64,000 bases of DNA from Antedon mediterranea (lineage: Eukaryota; Echinodermata; Crinoidea; Comatulida; Antedonidae). The translations under genes and the position numbers were made by a program. The DNA is taken from assembly GCF_964355755.1 (NCBI RefSeq), contig NC_092670.1, positions 4,923,001 through 4,987,000 on the forward strand, given 5' to 3'. Under the pieces are notes generated by a model, which did no database searches, was not told the DNA's origin, and saw nothing but the letters and a program-made list of their open reading frames with translations. Positions 1 through 13,269 of the stretch are shown one piece after another (the first letter of the stretch is position 1; each line of letters opens with the position of its first letter).

Positions 1-660
1 GAAAACATCAATACGAACCGAATGTAATCTACTCCTCATTAAAATGTGACTGGAAAATATATAGCCTCTTTAAAAGTTGATAAATGTTGTGTTTTATTGC
101 AGCTATTTATTTCATAACTGAATAATATAAATTGAACAGGTCGTCACATTGTTAATAACATGCTTAACATTGGTCAATAATCTGAATTCGGGTTTTAGAT
201 TTAATGAAAAATATATTGATTGATTCATCTGGGAATAAAATCTAGATATAATAGTGTCGTAGTATGTACGTAGGCATAGCATGCCGCTAAACCATTACAG
301 CCTGGCTACCTTCAGGTTATGAAACAACCGGAAGTGAATAAAAACAGGATTGCATTTTGTCGTCTGCTTTTAAGATGATTTTGTGACGAACACACTAATA
401 GATAGGATAAGATAGATTGATGGGAGTGAATGACGAATGGATATTATATGATATCTGGATTGATCTTCAGGATAAATGGATGACACTGATTGTCCGACAA
501 AATAGATTATGTTTTTTTTATAGGACATACAATAAAGAAACGTCTGATCGTTTTACGTATTCGCTCGTTGTCATTGGATGTATTTTTTCCGAGAGTCAAT
601 GCCATGATATTCAGATGTTTAACCACGTATGACGCAAAATTGTCCTAAATTCTTGGTACT
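1..660. other. AT-rich stretch, no gene seen
   Basis: Only short open frames without recognisable protein character occur here, and the longest (417-632) opens with TTG rather than ATG. I see no repeat or RNA signal. Confidence 0.5.
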
Positions 661-671
661 ATAGAAATTAT

Positions 672-735
672 TAACAATTTGGACTCGAACCCGCGATCTT
701 GGTGTTTAAAACTCTATACGTTGTTGCTTAGGGTT
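672..735 (-). repeat. tRNA-like B-box remnant (SINE head?)
   Basis: Read on the minus strand, 681-692 gives GGGTTCGAGTCC, an excellent internal Pol III B box. There is no complete tRNA cloverleaf around it, so a decayed tRNA-derived SINE head is the simplest reading. Confidence 0.35.
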
Positions 736-939
736 TACAATGATATGTTGTTCAATGTTTTATCTCGTTAAATATCATGTTTATGGAACCTGGAAATTAA
801 ATGCAATCACTGATGGGAATAACGTATAAAACAAAATCCAGTTTTCAGTTTGATTGAAAAAGCCGAAAACTGTATACCTGGAAATACTAAGTTATCATTA
901 TCGTGGTGCTTTATCCACTCGTCCTCTATCATCTAACCC

Positions 940-1010
940 ATATTCATTGGAGGTCTAGAAGTATGAGCGTTGCTGTTAACTGTAAGGTTCGAGTCCCACC
1001 CCAAAATTAA
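940..1010 (+). repeat. tRNA-like B-box remnant (SINE head?)
   Basis: The plus strand carries GGTTCGAGTCC at 986-996, a B-box consensus. No acceptor stem pairs around it. It is probably a tRNA-derived SINE fragment and not a functional tRNA gene. Confidence 0.35.
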
Positions 1011-2069
1011 TTGCGATTGTTTTTGTTCACAAAGTTTACCGTGACTTCACCGTACGCAAACCATTGAACTTATTTGATGCAAGAAGCTGCGTATTAATGT
1101 TGTACAATATTAATGGAGACATCCACCCTAGAGATCATAGTGGTTTGTTTGTGTCGCGAGGTATTAATAAGAACCTCTACTTAAATAAACCGGATAGCAA
1201 ATTCTTCGAATGCGATCTATGATTTAAACCCAATAAATGACAATCACCGCGGTGAAATCATTAGGTTTAGGATGAATGAAAACATAGTTACATTAATAAT
1301 AAAAATAAAAAAGGGATAAACTGACTAAATTAATGTATTCTGACGGTTTACAAAACAGCACCAAAAAGCTGAAGATATTACAGAAAACTATAAATACGAT
1401 ATTATATAGAAATACAGTCACCAATTTCCACATTTTAATTATCGGATACGTTACCGGATTTCCATAAAATACAACAATACAAACATTCCAATATATATAT
1501 ATATAATATATTTTAACTAATAAGCTATATATATAATAATTAAGAATAATTTTTTTTAAATAAGAAAAAAAAAATTTAACCAACAACATATTGACTTCCA
1601 GTCAATTATTCAGGTAAATAACTTTTTTATAAAGTTTTTAGTCAAATTGAAGAGCTTTTATGTAACATTAAATAAAGATAAAAGGTTAAATTCAACCAAA
1701 AACAAATTGACTTCCAGTCTATTATTCAGTATAACTTTAAAAAAAAAAAATTCTTTCAGTGTTTGGTTGGTTGTGGGTTGTGGGAGTTGTGGGGTTAGGA
1801 ACAATATATTACTTTTCTCTGGATACAAATTAAGAATTAATTATGAATTTTAAAAAATGTATGTGAGTTTTATTATGTTTGTATTAAAGTTATTATATTT
1901 TTTAATGGTTTATTTATTAGATCTTATTGATTGATAGATTACATGAACATGATGTTTTACAGAATTGTCAACAACAATGATAATACATAAACATAATAAA
2001 CCTACTTAAATGTATGAACGAATATTGGAAGACCGGTTGTTGTTTAATTATTAATAGATACATCAATAG
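1011..2069. other. AT-rich intergenic stretch
   Basis: A short AT dinucleotide run lies near 1491-1510, with poly-A and poly-T runs around 1550-1570 and 1739-1750. The sequence near 1595 (CTTCCAGTC-ATTATTCAG) recurs near 1710, a small local duplication. I see no gene. Confidence 0.4.
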
Positions 2070-2254
2070 TAAAGCGTGGTTCCCACTAGCGACGCAACGC
2101 AAGGACGTAACGCAACGCAAGTGAATTGACCAATCACAAGCGATGGCTTATTCGCTTGTGATTGCTAACTGTCTATAACTTCGCTTGTCATTGGTTAAAA
2201 CGCTTGAGTTGCGTTTACGTCCTTGCGTTACGTTCTAGTGGGAACCAAGCTTTA
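2070..2254. mobile_element. foldback MITE with TIRs TAAAGCxTGGTTCCCACTAG
   Basis: The two ends are inverted copies about 20 bp long with one mismatch: TAAAGCGTGGTTCCCACTAG on the left and TAAAGCTTGGTTCCCACTAG as the reverse complement of the right. The interior also folds, with ACGCAAGGACGTAACGCAA pairing near-perfectly with the right part. There is no coding capacity. The TA at each end may be the target duplication, which would suggest a Tc1/mariner-like mobiliser, but TAA/TTA is also possible. Confidence 0.75.
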
Positions 2255-3100
2255 GATGGATGAAAGGTGATTAAAATTAATACTTTGAAAGAAGCTAAAT
2301 GAATGAATGACTGAATATTACAAATAAAAAAACAAGTTTGCGAATCATGAGCATAACAGTACGCCAATATTAATGGGTGTACATTTAATTTGATATTTTC
2401 TGCTTCTAAATTAGTATTATTGGTCCCATTTGGAAGGACTAGAGGTGCTTTATTATGTTCTCCACCTGCTGTTATATATTAAATAATAAGAAGCGTCACA
2501 CATTTTGTTTCCCGTAATACTCTAGGGATACGCAATGACAGATATACCAACTGCCTATTTAACTAAATACAGCGTATAACGTGTAATTATTACATATTTC
2601 GTCACCAACGTATTTCATCAGTCTTGTTGTTTGTTAGATGTGTTTGTTACGTCAAATGTTATTTACGACCTATTCTAATGCAAGTATTTTTCATTGTTGA
2701 CTGCTGTTATGATTTTATACTTTAATCGCTGTTATATGCATATCATTGAAAGATAGCAGAATTATGACCACGCAGAACCAACCGACCAACGGAAGACAGA
2801 TGCTGTAACCAATGGAACACATATCATTCATAAAGACAATTATCTTTTCTGAATTTGCCACATAGCATAGCATGGCAAAATATCATTCTTCTATTGACTA
2901 TATAAAGTGAAAGTAAAAAAGAAAAGCCAAAAAGACCAAAGGGCCACAGAAGTGGTATTGAAATGTAGGCCCAACTAAATAGTCTTCACGGGTCGGCGCG
3001 GAATTGGTGCTATAGAAATAGCCTCCAGATTGCTATACTTTCTACTGGAAAATATCCAACAATTGCTGAGAAGCTGCTAACTGTAGCTGCTATGCTATGG
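2255..3100. other. intergenic stretch, nothing recognised
   Basis: The sequence is AT-rich with no open frame of protein character. I recognise no repeat or RNA gene. Confidence 0.4.
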
Positions 3101-3455
3101 TAAGCTTGGTTCACACAAAAACGTAACACAAGGACGTAGCGAGTTGATCAATCACACGCGACTGTTCGAATAATCCATCGCTTGAGATTGTTTTTTGTTG
3201 TTGTTTTTTTTAAAACCATATTTAATGAGGGTGATCCATCCAGCTATTGCTGATCATTAGGGACCCTCAGAGGTTCACAAGACAAACATATACACAAGAT
3301 GCTCTACATAAACAAAGTCTTATTACAAGTCTTTGGGAGTGGAGTAATTTGGTCGTTAGAAAAAATCCTGACATGTGACGGGACTTGAACCCAGGACCCT
3401 TGGAGTGGTAGCCAAGCATCATAACAAATCACTTTGCGTTGCGTTACGTCCAATG
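3101..3455. mobile_element. second foldback MITE copy, split by a SINE
   Basis: The left part (TAAGCTTGGTTCACACAAAAACG at 3101 onward, then GGACGTAGCG) and the right part (GCGTTGCGTTACGTCC, 3435-3452) match the two halves of the MITE at 2070-2254. Between them sits unrelated sequence with SINE features. The right terminus is missing or diverged. Confidence 0.6.
3191..3425 (-). mobile_element. tRNA-derived SINE inserted in MITE
   Basis: On the minus strand the element begins near 3425 with a tRNA-like head containing the B-box-like string GGGTTCAAGTCCCG (complement of 3380-3395). It runs through a body ending in CTCTGAGGGTCCCTAATG and finishes in an A-rich (AAC)n tail, seen as the T-rich run at 3191-3215. 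Order and tail fit a minus-strand tRNA-derived SINE. The family is not assigned. Confidence 0.6.
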
Positions 3456-6256
3456 AATTACGGTATCTCACTGTATAAGTTATTTATAAACGTATTAGTG
3501 AAGAGAAAATATATACATGTGCATTGCAAACTAGTAAGAATATTTCGTGATGAGTAGGGGTTACCCCGGTTTCAACAAATTTATAGATGCTTGATCCGTA
3601 AGGAGAGCAGATTATTAATCAAAGTGCATATATAGCCTATTTGCGCTATTTACACAACAACCTATTCTTATTATCGAGGAGAATATGTAGGTGTAAAAAG
3701 ACATCATCTTACAACTATTACTATTAGAGATTGAACCAGAAACAACTACTTCAATAAACATAATAAGAATTATTACTAGCAATACACTTTATTGATATTT
3801 ACTAATAAATTGTGTTTAACGTATTATCAGTAGAAACATTGTACTACTGAAATATAAATTATAAGTGTCCTAAATACTTCAATACTGCATCATAGTGTTT
3901 TGTGAGGATGGGATGAGTCGAATCTTATCGCCTTTTCAAGAAAGAAAAATAGCATACATTTCGCCGAAATTATTAAGTACATAAAAGCTTTTTTTTTACC
4001 AAGTTATACAGTAAATTACAACAATTTTTAGGAGTTTATTGGAACCCCGGCGATCTTAATTAAGGGGATTCGGCCAAACCCTGACACGATCAACCACGAT
4101 CATTTTAGCCACCGGCCAGCGGCTGCTGTAAATGAGATCTAATGTCTAAACAAGTATTTAGCATATACAGTTGGAATTCATAGGTTATTTTCAAACGTAA
4201 AAACCGCTGGTTAACATTGTTACAACAGCAGTAAGTAAAGGACCTTTTTTTATTTATCTTTTTTTTTCCTACGCATCCAAAACTCGCCAATTATAATTAA
4301 CATATCTGCGAACAAATTGTTACATAATAATACAAAAAAATAAACTGAATACATATGTAGAGAATTCAATTTCTATTATAAATTGATAAATTTATACTCA
4401 TTTATTTACAGCTAAAATTAGTCAATTTAAGAATCTAAGTTACACACCAATTAAGTATAATATAATTAAATATAGAGACCGCAAACCTAATTGTTAAATC
4501 ATTTAAATTAATTTTTTAATGGCAAATTTATGACGTTTCACCTAGTTTTATGCTGAAAGTGTGTCGTCGCACTAACCTTATTTACTAGTTTAAATATTTT
4601 ATCCATCATGATCTGAACGAGTCTAATACACACACATATATTTTGTCGCCATTGTTCTATCCAATGTTTTATCAAATACACGTGTGTTGTTATCATTCAT
4701 ACAAACTGATATAACTTTAGATTAATGAAAGAGAAAATATTGTGTGTGATTAATTAAAAACAGATAAAAGGTTCAATTTTAAATCAATGACTTACCACGC
4801 TTACATCACTACAAAAAACGACTGTATAGGCATATGTTATTGGAAGACATGGTGTTAAATCAAACCTAATAAAGCAATTTCATAATGAATTAAAACATTT
4901 TATGGAGAAAAAGTTTAAATACAGAGAACGGCATTTAGGAAATTATACAGAAAAGACAATTATATGGTACAAGACAATTGGCAAGAAGCATACGTATATT
5001 TAAATTATACAGTACCGGTAACCCATGTGAGAGAAAGGTTGTATCCAGCAGCAGAAAGAAACCTCAGCTGCTGTGTATTGCCGTTAGAAGAATACCGTAT
5101 CAGGTAACATTTTAACGCATTATATTTGTAATAATTTAGACATTTGTTGTTTTAACAATAATGGTAAATTTTTATTTTCATAGGAAAGAGTCTCAATCCC
5201 TTCATCCCTGGTGATTGTTCTACAGTAAAATCCCTTTAATGTTAATGGACGATTATAAACTAAGACAATTATACTCGAATTAAAACTATCACTATCAAAA
5301 ATGCCGAGAGCATGCACAACTTCTTGCCAGTGAAGAAATGAATATTGATGCTTCGACCAAGTAAATTATTATTATTTTTCGTGAAACATCAAACTGACCT
5401 ACTAATTACTGACTGTCTCCAAAACGTCAAAGTGCCCTATCACGGACTAGACATTTGGCTTCCACAAACATAACAATGTTGCTGCTTAAATACGATTGAT
5501 ATTTATCAAACAAACATGTACAGTGATATATTTCAATATTGGTAAAACGTTCCCACGTATCTTACACTGTTAAATAACCATATTCTGCTTAGCGTAATGG
5601 TTGAAGTATCGAATCCGCGTCTTGACAGAGAAGAGTTAATCAAACGAAAAGTAAAATTATAATATATGATAAAGCCTATACCATACGTGAATCTGTTGCA
5701 GACACATTGCATAATATACAAAATAGGAAATCTAAAGTACAGTTTAACAAACGGAGAAATTAAATAAATAAGTAAATTAATGGATTTATAAACGAGTAAG
5801 TATATCAATGAATAAAAATATATTGATATTGCAAGGTTTACGAAAATGGGTCGCATGGTATTATTACCAACTGATGGTTGAAATCAATTTTGTTTATACT
5901 AGTGTTTTGCGCATGTCCACGTACGTCCACACATCAGCATTTCTCTTTCGGCAAAACTGTTATTCGGTTTAGTAAAGTAGCGTAAATGTTATGTTATTAT
6001 AAAGTCATTTGACATCAAATGGCATAAAGATTAAAGAAGCGAACTAAGAACAGATACATTAACGCCGTCGTTATTATTGTGGCCGTTGCCGTATAGCTAA
6101 ATTTCTTTCTTAGAATTTGAAAATGCGTAAACAAGCCAATGTATATTCCTTTAAAAAAACACCTGAATAAAGTCAAATTAAAGTCAAGTTAGTTAAATTT
6201 TTTAAAACATTTTTTGTAACATTTTAAAAACATATATAAACATATATTTTTGATAA
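3456..6256. other. long AT-rich intergenic stretch
   Basis: No protein-like open frame or transposon terminus was recognised. Weak tRNA-like strings occur near 4040 (GGAACCCCGGCGATCTT) and near 5610 (TCGAATCCGCGTC), probably old SINE heads. The open frames at 5120-5317 and 5533-5856 on the minus strand are low-complexity and look like chance. Confidence 0.35.
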
Positions 6257-6385
6257 TTGTGTATAAAACAAGGCCATATACATGGCTGCAGTCGCGTGCT
6301 TACCGACCAACCGACCGACCAACCGACAGACCAACCATCGACCAACCGACCGACATAGTGAGCTATAGAGTCGCGTTTTGTTAAA
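6257..6385 (-). mobile_element. short copy of the CGGT-minisatellite TIR-like element
   Basis: Read on the minus strand this starts with CGCGACTCTATAGCTCACTATG, passes through a (GTCGGTTG)n tract and ends AAGCACGCGACTGCAGCCATG...GGCCTTGTTTT. Both ends match those of the longer element at 32577-33395, whose 620-bp interior is absent here. It therefore looks like an internally deleted copy of the same family. It has no coding content. Confidence 0.6.
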
Positions 6386-6565
6386 GTTTTTAATTTTATA
6401 ACGCTCATTTCTTCTATTAATTTGTTTTGTCGTCTTTAACAGTATATTATTGTGATTTTTATCAAAAATAAATGAATGAATAAAAAGAGCTAGTGGTGTC
6501 GATGCTTGAGTGTGGTGCTTATTCGACTGCATCGCTTACCAGATATATTTCGTTCGGCGTATATA

Positions 6566-6722
6566 AAGCTCGGTCTACACTATCAAACTTTATGTGACAA
6601 ACAAATATGATGGACAAAAGATGATGTCATATCACTACCATATTCAACCATATCACTACCATTATTTGGGCACATCATACTTTTCTTTTTCAAACTAGTT
6701 TGATAGTGTAGATAGAGCTATA
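6566..6722. mobile_element. MITE, family with TIR GTCTACACTATCAAAC
   Basis: The ends are AAGCTCGGTCTACACTATCA and the inverted form TGATAGTGTAGATAGAGCT. Related copies lie at 15475-15569 and 26400-26527. The interior is noncoding. The duplication at this copy is unclear (TAT or TATA), whereas the 15475 copy shows TTA. Confidence 0.7.
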
Positions 6723-8257
6723 ATATTATTTTGGCAAAAGATGACCTCCCAATCCATGACATTAAGATACATCTATATTGATATTTTCATTATACCCTCC
6801 CGGCGCTCTATTCGATTGGTTATTCACAGAAACCTGAACATTGTTGTTGGCAAAACATTAACTGAAAGTTGCTTAATATGGAGAACTTCAAAGCAATGAT
6901 GACGTAAACATTCGCTCAACGATCCAACAAAATGTGACGTCATAACTAGTATGCCATTCATACATTGAACGGAAGATCTAAAAATAGGTCATTATGATAT
7001 TGACATTAGGTTATTCCGAAAACAATCGAAATAATTAATACGTGATATTGAATTAAGTTGCATAATGAAAATGGCGTCATTATACCAGTGGGATAAGTAA
7101 TCTAATTTACCTTTAAGTTAATTGGGGCTTATGTTAAACCGTCGGCTGCTCTTTGGAACCACGTAGCAATTTAAATAAGACAAGCAAATTGATCAACAAC
7201 TGTATACTCAAAATATTATCTGCATACTTAAAGGAATAGTTTTATTGTAGGCTGATTTATTGTCAAGGACCAAACAGCGTCTATTGGATTCCAAAATAAG
7301 CAGATAAATATATTTCCCCACTTACATACTAATCTAATTTCACTCATGAAATTTAACATTAAATACATATGCAAGATACATAGATCAATAACAAACTATA
7401 ATTCACTGTTATGGAAAAAGTGAGTGCCCAAATGGCTTTCAAACCGCACGATTGAATTTGAATGAATATCTACCATTCCCATGTTTTGTATTATAAAGTG
7501 TACCTCATAAATATTGGTTTGCAAATTAAGTTCAAAGGGCAGCTGCAGAAATGTAATATTAGTAATTTTGACGATAGGTCATCGAGTAGGCCTACTATTG
7601 AGTGTTATGTTAACAACCCCAGCGAAAAACTACACATGTGTGCATTAAATCGAACTATTATTTATTTTAATAGTACATTTAGTTGGATAGCGTTTGCAAA
7701 TATAAATTCAGATCTATCACAACAAAAATACCTTATCCTTTGACGAACGGGTCGCTCGCCAAATCAGTTGTGATTTTAAACAAAACGTGTAGCTATGTAG
7801 TTAACCAATGTGTTGAAAAAATTATTTATCAACGCCAAAAAAAATTGAATTATAGCCGTACAAATATTTAAGATTAGGTTAGCATGACTATGTTATGGTT
7901 TAGGACTCTGCTCATTAATTGTGTGGTGACACTTTCTTGAAACGATTTTAACAACCATGATTGGATAAAATCGTTATGACGTTATCGCGTCAGACCTATC
8001 ATGATCCATAATGACCGATTACCATGGAAACGTCTGCAAAATGCCAAAGTACACCAATACATTAATAATATAGCAGTAGAGTGACGATATGACTAGCTTT
8101 AGAAAAAAGTCCTCTACACACACCCATTCAAGATAGTACTTATATAGACCTAACAAGTTAATTCTCAATATTCATTTGAGATCCGCCTGGAAAAACCTTT
8201 CTGTTTTTTTAATTCTACCGTTGAAGTTTTTAAATAATAACCGGACTTGTGATTGCG
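6723..8257. other. intergenic stretch, no gene recognised
   Basis: An open frame on the plus strand at 7462-7743 starts with ATG and is 93 codons long, but it has no signal peptide, domain or splice context that I recognise. It is treated as chance. The rest is AT-rich and unremarkable. Confidence 0.35.
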
Positions 8258-8317
8258 TTTAAATAATACATAGCGGATCTTTCACTTAGGCTCATTGCTG
8301 CTTTTAAACTAAAATGG
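8258..8317 (+). promoter_or_regulatory. candidate promoter and first exon of the upstream peptide gene
   Basis: A TTAAATAATA box near 8259-8268 is followed about 50 bp later by a strong donor, ATGG|GTAAGT, at 8317/8318. Joining this donor to the acceptor at 15108/15109 would place the ATG at 8314 in frame with the peptide precursor start at 15117 (Met-Asp-Ile-Thr-Met). Chance in-frame joining is one in three and the intron would be 6.8 kb, so this is suggestive only. The downstream peptide gene has a comparable box (CTTAAATA) before its own GTAAGT donor. Confidence 0.25.
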
Positions 8318-10590
8318 GTAAGTTGTATTTATTTTATTCTCAATAACAAACGACGAAGACATTCAGTAAATTCGACTACTGATTTATTGAGGCTTTTTTA
8401 TGGAGAATATTTCTATATAAATTGACGACATTTACGAATTATGATTATTATTTATAATATTTACCCGGTTAAGGTTTCAATGTTATCAACATTCAATATT
8501 CTTTGAAGATCTAAAATCCTTGGGACCCTAAATAATTAATTTTAAATTTGGTTTGGTAAGTTTTTCTCGAGACTATTTTGGGCGCCACTTGGATTTCAAA
8601 ATTGTGACTAATTTGGAAAGTAACACTGAGAAAGAACCTCAAATTTATTTATACATTTGAGGTTCCGTGACTGTTATGTTATTGTATTATAACATGAACC
8701 TAATTTAGATAGAAAAATCTGACATCAAATGGATCCGATGGTACAATATAGTTTGCCAGAAAAATAGTATTAAATCACTGAAATGTATTTTAATGGAATC
8801 TGGACTGATATAAAACGTGGTTTAATATAGATGTGGTTACAAATAGACAAGAATACAATAGGATAAACACTGTGTTCTTTCACACTAACAAGTAATATAT
8901 TTCTGTTAGTATGTGTAGGCTTATGTGGAATAGAATAGCAACCATTCTGTTGATTTAAGCTTCAGTAGACATTTTGCTTTATTACCTAAACGTGTATTTT
9001 AAATTATGTTTAAAAAATGCAAAGTTCCAAGATTCAAAATGTCTGTTACCACACGCAAATTTCCTCCTTTCTTTTAAAGAGAATTACGAGGGCGGTATTT
9101 TGAATGAAGAAGACTTCACCTATCAATTCCGAAATTCCCGGTTATTAAATAATAACGTAAAGGCATTTTTCCAATGTATTTAGCTTGGCAGTGCAAAAAA
9201 AAAAACAAAAAACCTTTAAATGCGCACTTATAGCACGCGCAGTGCCATTTTAGTTGATTCTACAAACCATCCATAATTCCAATTTAAATCTTGGTTTGTA
9301 TGTTTGCTTTTAACGTATCCAATTTCTAATGCTTACCACCTACTCAAACTCTTTGATTCATTCTACTGGCGTTGTACTTATTTTGTATCTATCATTATTG
9401 TTAGCTTATAACTAATTCATTTATGTTTCATCTACGACATACGTCTCTCATCTTGAAGAACAATATCCAAGGTCAATTAGCTCTGAAGTCACTAAACTAT
9501 TAGTAACATGATACGAAGCCCAACAACCAGTGTTTAATTATCGCTAATATTTTTAAATTCAAACAAATTCGAAATGATTAAAGGTTAAGTGAAATTATTA
9601 AATCATAAAGGTCAACCTTGGGGTAATATATTAATATAAAAAAACATATACTGTAAATGTAGAATAAGAAGGATTACCGAATCTATTAGAAGTTTAGAAT
9701 GAAGAAATGTAAATAATTCCATTAAACCTTTCATAATTGTACAAAATAAGTACATTTCATTGTATTCAATTTTTCAATCAATACATTGATTGTACAGTAC
9801 AGTACAGTGCTACAGTAGTAGGCCTCTTTCGATCACACATTATCATCAATGTAGTGATATAACAAGAACTATCTGTACCGGAGAGTTCAGTAACATACGT
9901 TGTGGACATTTATAACTCGATAAAACCCTTAAAATAACAACTGCAGGTGACGAATTACTCATAATTTATCACGTTTTAATGTTTTAAGCTGTAAATATAT
10001 TATTAATACACCTACTGTGTCTACAGTAGTAATTGAAATAAGTAGTACCTTTAGGTTTAAAATGTATAAAATATTAATAAATCATATCTAAGCACGTGTT
10101 ACCGCCTTTATGATAACACCTTATACTTTCTGAATGCATGGACACAGACCCGACGTCGTGAAATGAGGCATTTGTTTGTTGTCACAAACACTCCGGAGTT
10201 GCCCCTTTAAACGTCTCATTAGAAAAGATAATTATGGTATCATGTATCAGCTAATAATTTACATCTTTTAGTACTTAAAATGTTTATATTTTATGTTCAA
10301 TGATTTACGAGAAGTGTACCATAAGAAAAGTTAAACATATAAAGGAAATCCTCACTCATCCGTTACATTACTGTTACAGTTTTAATATATCTGGTATTAG
10401 ACTACAACCACCAAAAGCCAATATATGTATAACTAGAAGTCATTTGTTGTATTGTTTTAGCATGTTGTATAATTTATTAATTTAAAATGTTCGACGATAA
10501 CTCTACACTGTCATTTTTGTTTTAATAATACTCATTTTTAATCGTTTTAACATTGGTCTATTGCGTTTTTGCAATCTTTTTTGCGTTTTT
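8318..10590. other. AT-rich stretch, possible first intron
   Basis: No gene or element is recognised. If the candidate first exon at 8258-8317 is real, this is intron. A short ACAGT tandem (TACAGTACAGTACAGTGCTACAGT) lies near 9795-9820. The open frame at 8974-9183 has no recognisable features. Confidence 0.35.
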
Positions 10591-11197
10591 TAACAGTATG
10601 TTTACAGTATATTTAACATTGGCCTAACAATATTTTAACATTAGCCTAACAGTATTTTAACATTAGCCTAACAGTATTTTAACATTAGCCTAACAGTATT
10701 TTAACATTAGCCTAACAGTATTTTAACATTGGCCTAACAATATTTTAACATTAGCCTAACAGTATTTTAACATTAGCCTAACAGTATTTTAACATTGGCC
10801 TAACAATATTTTAACATTGGCCTAACAGTATTTTAACATTAGCCTAACAGTATTTTAACATTAGCCTAACAGTATTTTAACATTAGCCTAACAGTATTTT
10901 AACATTGGCCTAACAGTATTGTAACATTGGCCTAACAGTATTTTAACATTAGCCTAACAGAATTTTAACATTCGCCTAACAGTATTTTAACATTGGCCTA
11001 ACAATATATTAACATGGGTCTAACAGTATTTTAACATTCGCCTAACAGTATTTTAACATTCGCCTAACAGTATTTTAACATTCGCCTAACAGTATTTTAA
11101 CATTGGCCTAACAGTATTTTAACACTGGTCTAACAGTATTTTAACATTGGCCTAACTGTATTTTAACATTGGTCTAACAGTATTTTAACATTGGCAT
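10591..11197. repeat. 22-bp minisatellite, about 27 copies
   Basis: The tandem unit is AACAGTATTTTAACATTAGCCT (22 bp, given here as two halves: AACAGTATTTT and AACATTAGCCT). It is repeated head to tail with a few recurring variants (TTGGCCT, TTCGCCT, AACAATATT). The same variants reappear in blocks, as expected of replication slippage or unequal exchange. There are no unique spacers, so it is not a CRISPR array. Confidence 0.95.
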
Positions 11198-13269
11198 ATA
11201 GCGTTTTTGCAAGTTGATGTGTGGCCTAGGCATATTTCTTTCTTTTTCTAGTTGTATTGTCTTAATTATGCGAAGCAAAATTAATTTACATTTTAAGTAC
11301 ACCAAGAGTTCTTGAATCTTATATATTATGAACTAGTAGATAAATACATCTTAAGATGTCCGTGGTTTGCCCTTTAAACAACATTAGAAGATAATGATAG
11401 GCTTGTGCATTGTTGATCCATGGTAATGATTCATTTACTTATGTCTCTGAAAGTTAAGATTTATACGAACCACGATATTTAAAAAGTCATTTCCATAATT
11501 ACCATAAGTTTTGTTTTGATAGGCCTAATAATGTTATTTATTACCGTATGTATAGACATTACCTATGTACTACTTCAAACATATTTGTTTATTTTCGCGA
11601 CATTAAACAATCGTGAAAATTAATGACATCGAAAATATTTCAATTTAAACATTTTAGGTCGCAAACATTATTTGAAGTTATTCTGCTATATTTGTAGGCC
11701 TATACTAGCATCGAATGTTCGTATCAGAAATAAGCAATAGCCATAATATAAATAGCAAACGTAAAGTCTCTTCCTTTTTGTCAAAAGGTTTAAATGAAAA
11801 TGTGAATTTATCATATTCTAATTACTATTAGGCCTACAACAATTTTGTCATTTATTTTTATTCATTTTAATATACTAGCATTATGCCTATGTATTACAAC
11901 TTTCAATATGATAAAGGAACCAACAAAATGCATTGAACAAACAGCTTTACTAACAAGACTTCAGATGCTATAAATTCGATATATTGGCCTGTGTACCGAT
12001 TATCGATAACGTTTTAAAATTGTCTCCAACATTGTATACAAAGTATAGCCGTAAAAGGTATAGTTTACAGGATAGTTACGATTGTATAAATAATCAGTCC
12101 GCATAATTAAGAAAATCCAATCGTATATCTGCACAACCAATGTGGACAACATATTGATTAATGTTTAAGCCAACTTTCAGTTGGGAATAATTTAGATTTA
12201 TTTATAATTAATACTAATTAACCGTTCGGTCTATAGGGCATTGTTGTGTCGCGCAATTGTTGGCGGGCAGTGACACAGTTATTATACTGCAGTAATTATG
12301 TTTAGAGTCAATCTGAACGTGGCCGGATGTGTTGAAGCATTTTCTTTGGGCGAAGTAGGCCTACTCTATGCGTGGTAATATGAGTGCTGATTTTAGCATC
12401 TAAACTATACTTCTAACCAATCAATATTATCACCTATAGAAAATAGATAATAAGCTTCCTAAAATTTGCATTACGGAACCGTTGAAAAGAAATCAATTAA
12501 GCCGTTTAGATAAATATATCTAATTCAAACAAGAAAAAAGTAAGGCTACCTATTACAGAGAATTTTTGCCAATGGCGAAAAGTAAAGCATTTACTTTGCC
12601 CAAACAAAATAAGTTGAAGGTGCTTTCTGGCCAAATTTCTCTTTCTGAATACAATGCAATACAATTTGGATCTCTATGTTTGCAAAGGTTCGCACCGTGC
12701 AATGTATTTAAATATAAAAAGACAGCTCTGTAATAAAGTCGCAAATCTTAAAATAAACGTATGTAATTAAAATATACAAAAAAAACTTGTAAACGTTTTG
12801 TTGTTGAATTTTACACTTTGCGTTTATTTCGCGATTTGCGGCTCTAACACAGAGCTATCCAATAGGGGTCGAATAGGCACACTCGCAATATTACGGTCTA
12901 CAGTATATATTGCGTTCGTGTTTTTTTTTTCATGCTCATGTTTCCACAATATATAGTTTCTCGTGTTGCCTTTGAAGTTTATAAAAAGCATCAATAAGTA
13001 CATTTCCTCAAATTAAGGCAGAGACAAGCAATGTGATTTATTGTACAATTTGTAAGAGGACTAACAGAAACACACTTCCGTTATAAACTGTTTCATTTAG
13101 GTAATATCGTTTTGGCTTTTCATTCACTAATTCACCCAGAAATGCGACTTTCGTATATTTCTCTAATTCCTGTATTCCTTCTCTTACCCCGTTATATTAA
13201 GTCCATTCGATTGATCTATTCAAAAATTACTCGATAATCAAATACTAATGTGTAATTCGGTCATGTGCA
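11198..13269. other. intergenic stretch, nothing recognised
   Basis: The sequence is AT-rich, with several TAGGCCTA palindromes (near 11520, 11695 and 11830). No open frame of protein character and no transposon end was recognised. Confidence 0.35.

Noticed and set aside
10591-11197. CRISPR-like regular array
   Set aside because: Units are contiguous 22-mers with no unique spacers, and the host is clearly a eukaryote; it is a minisatellite.
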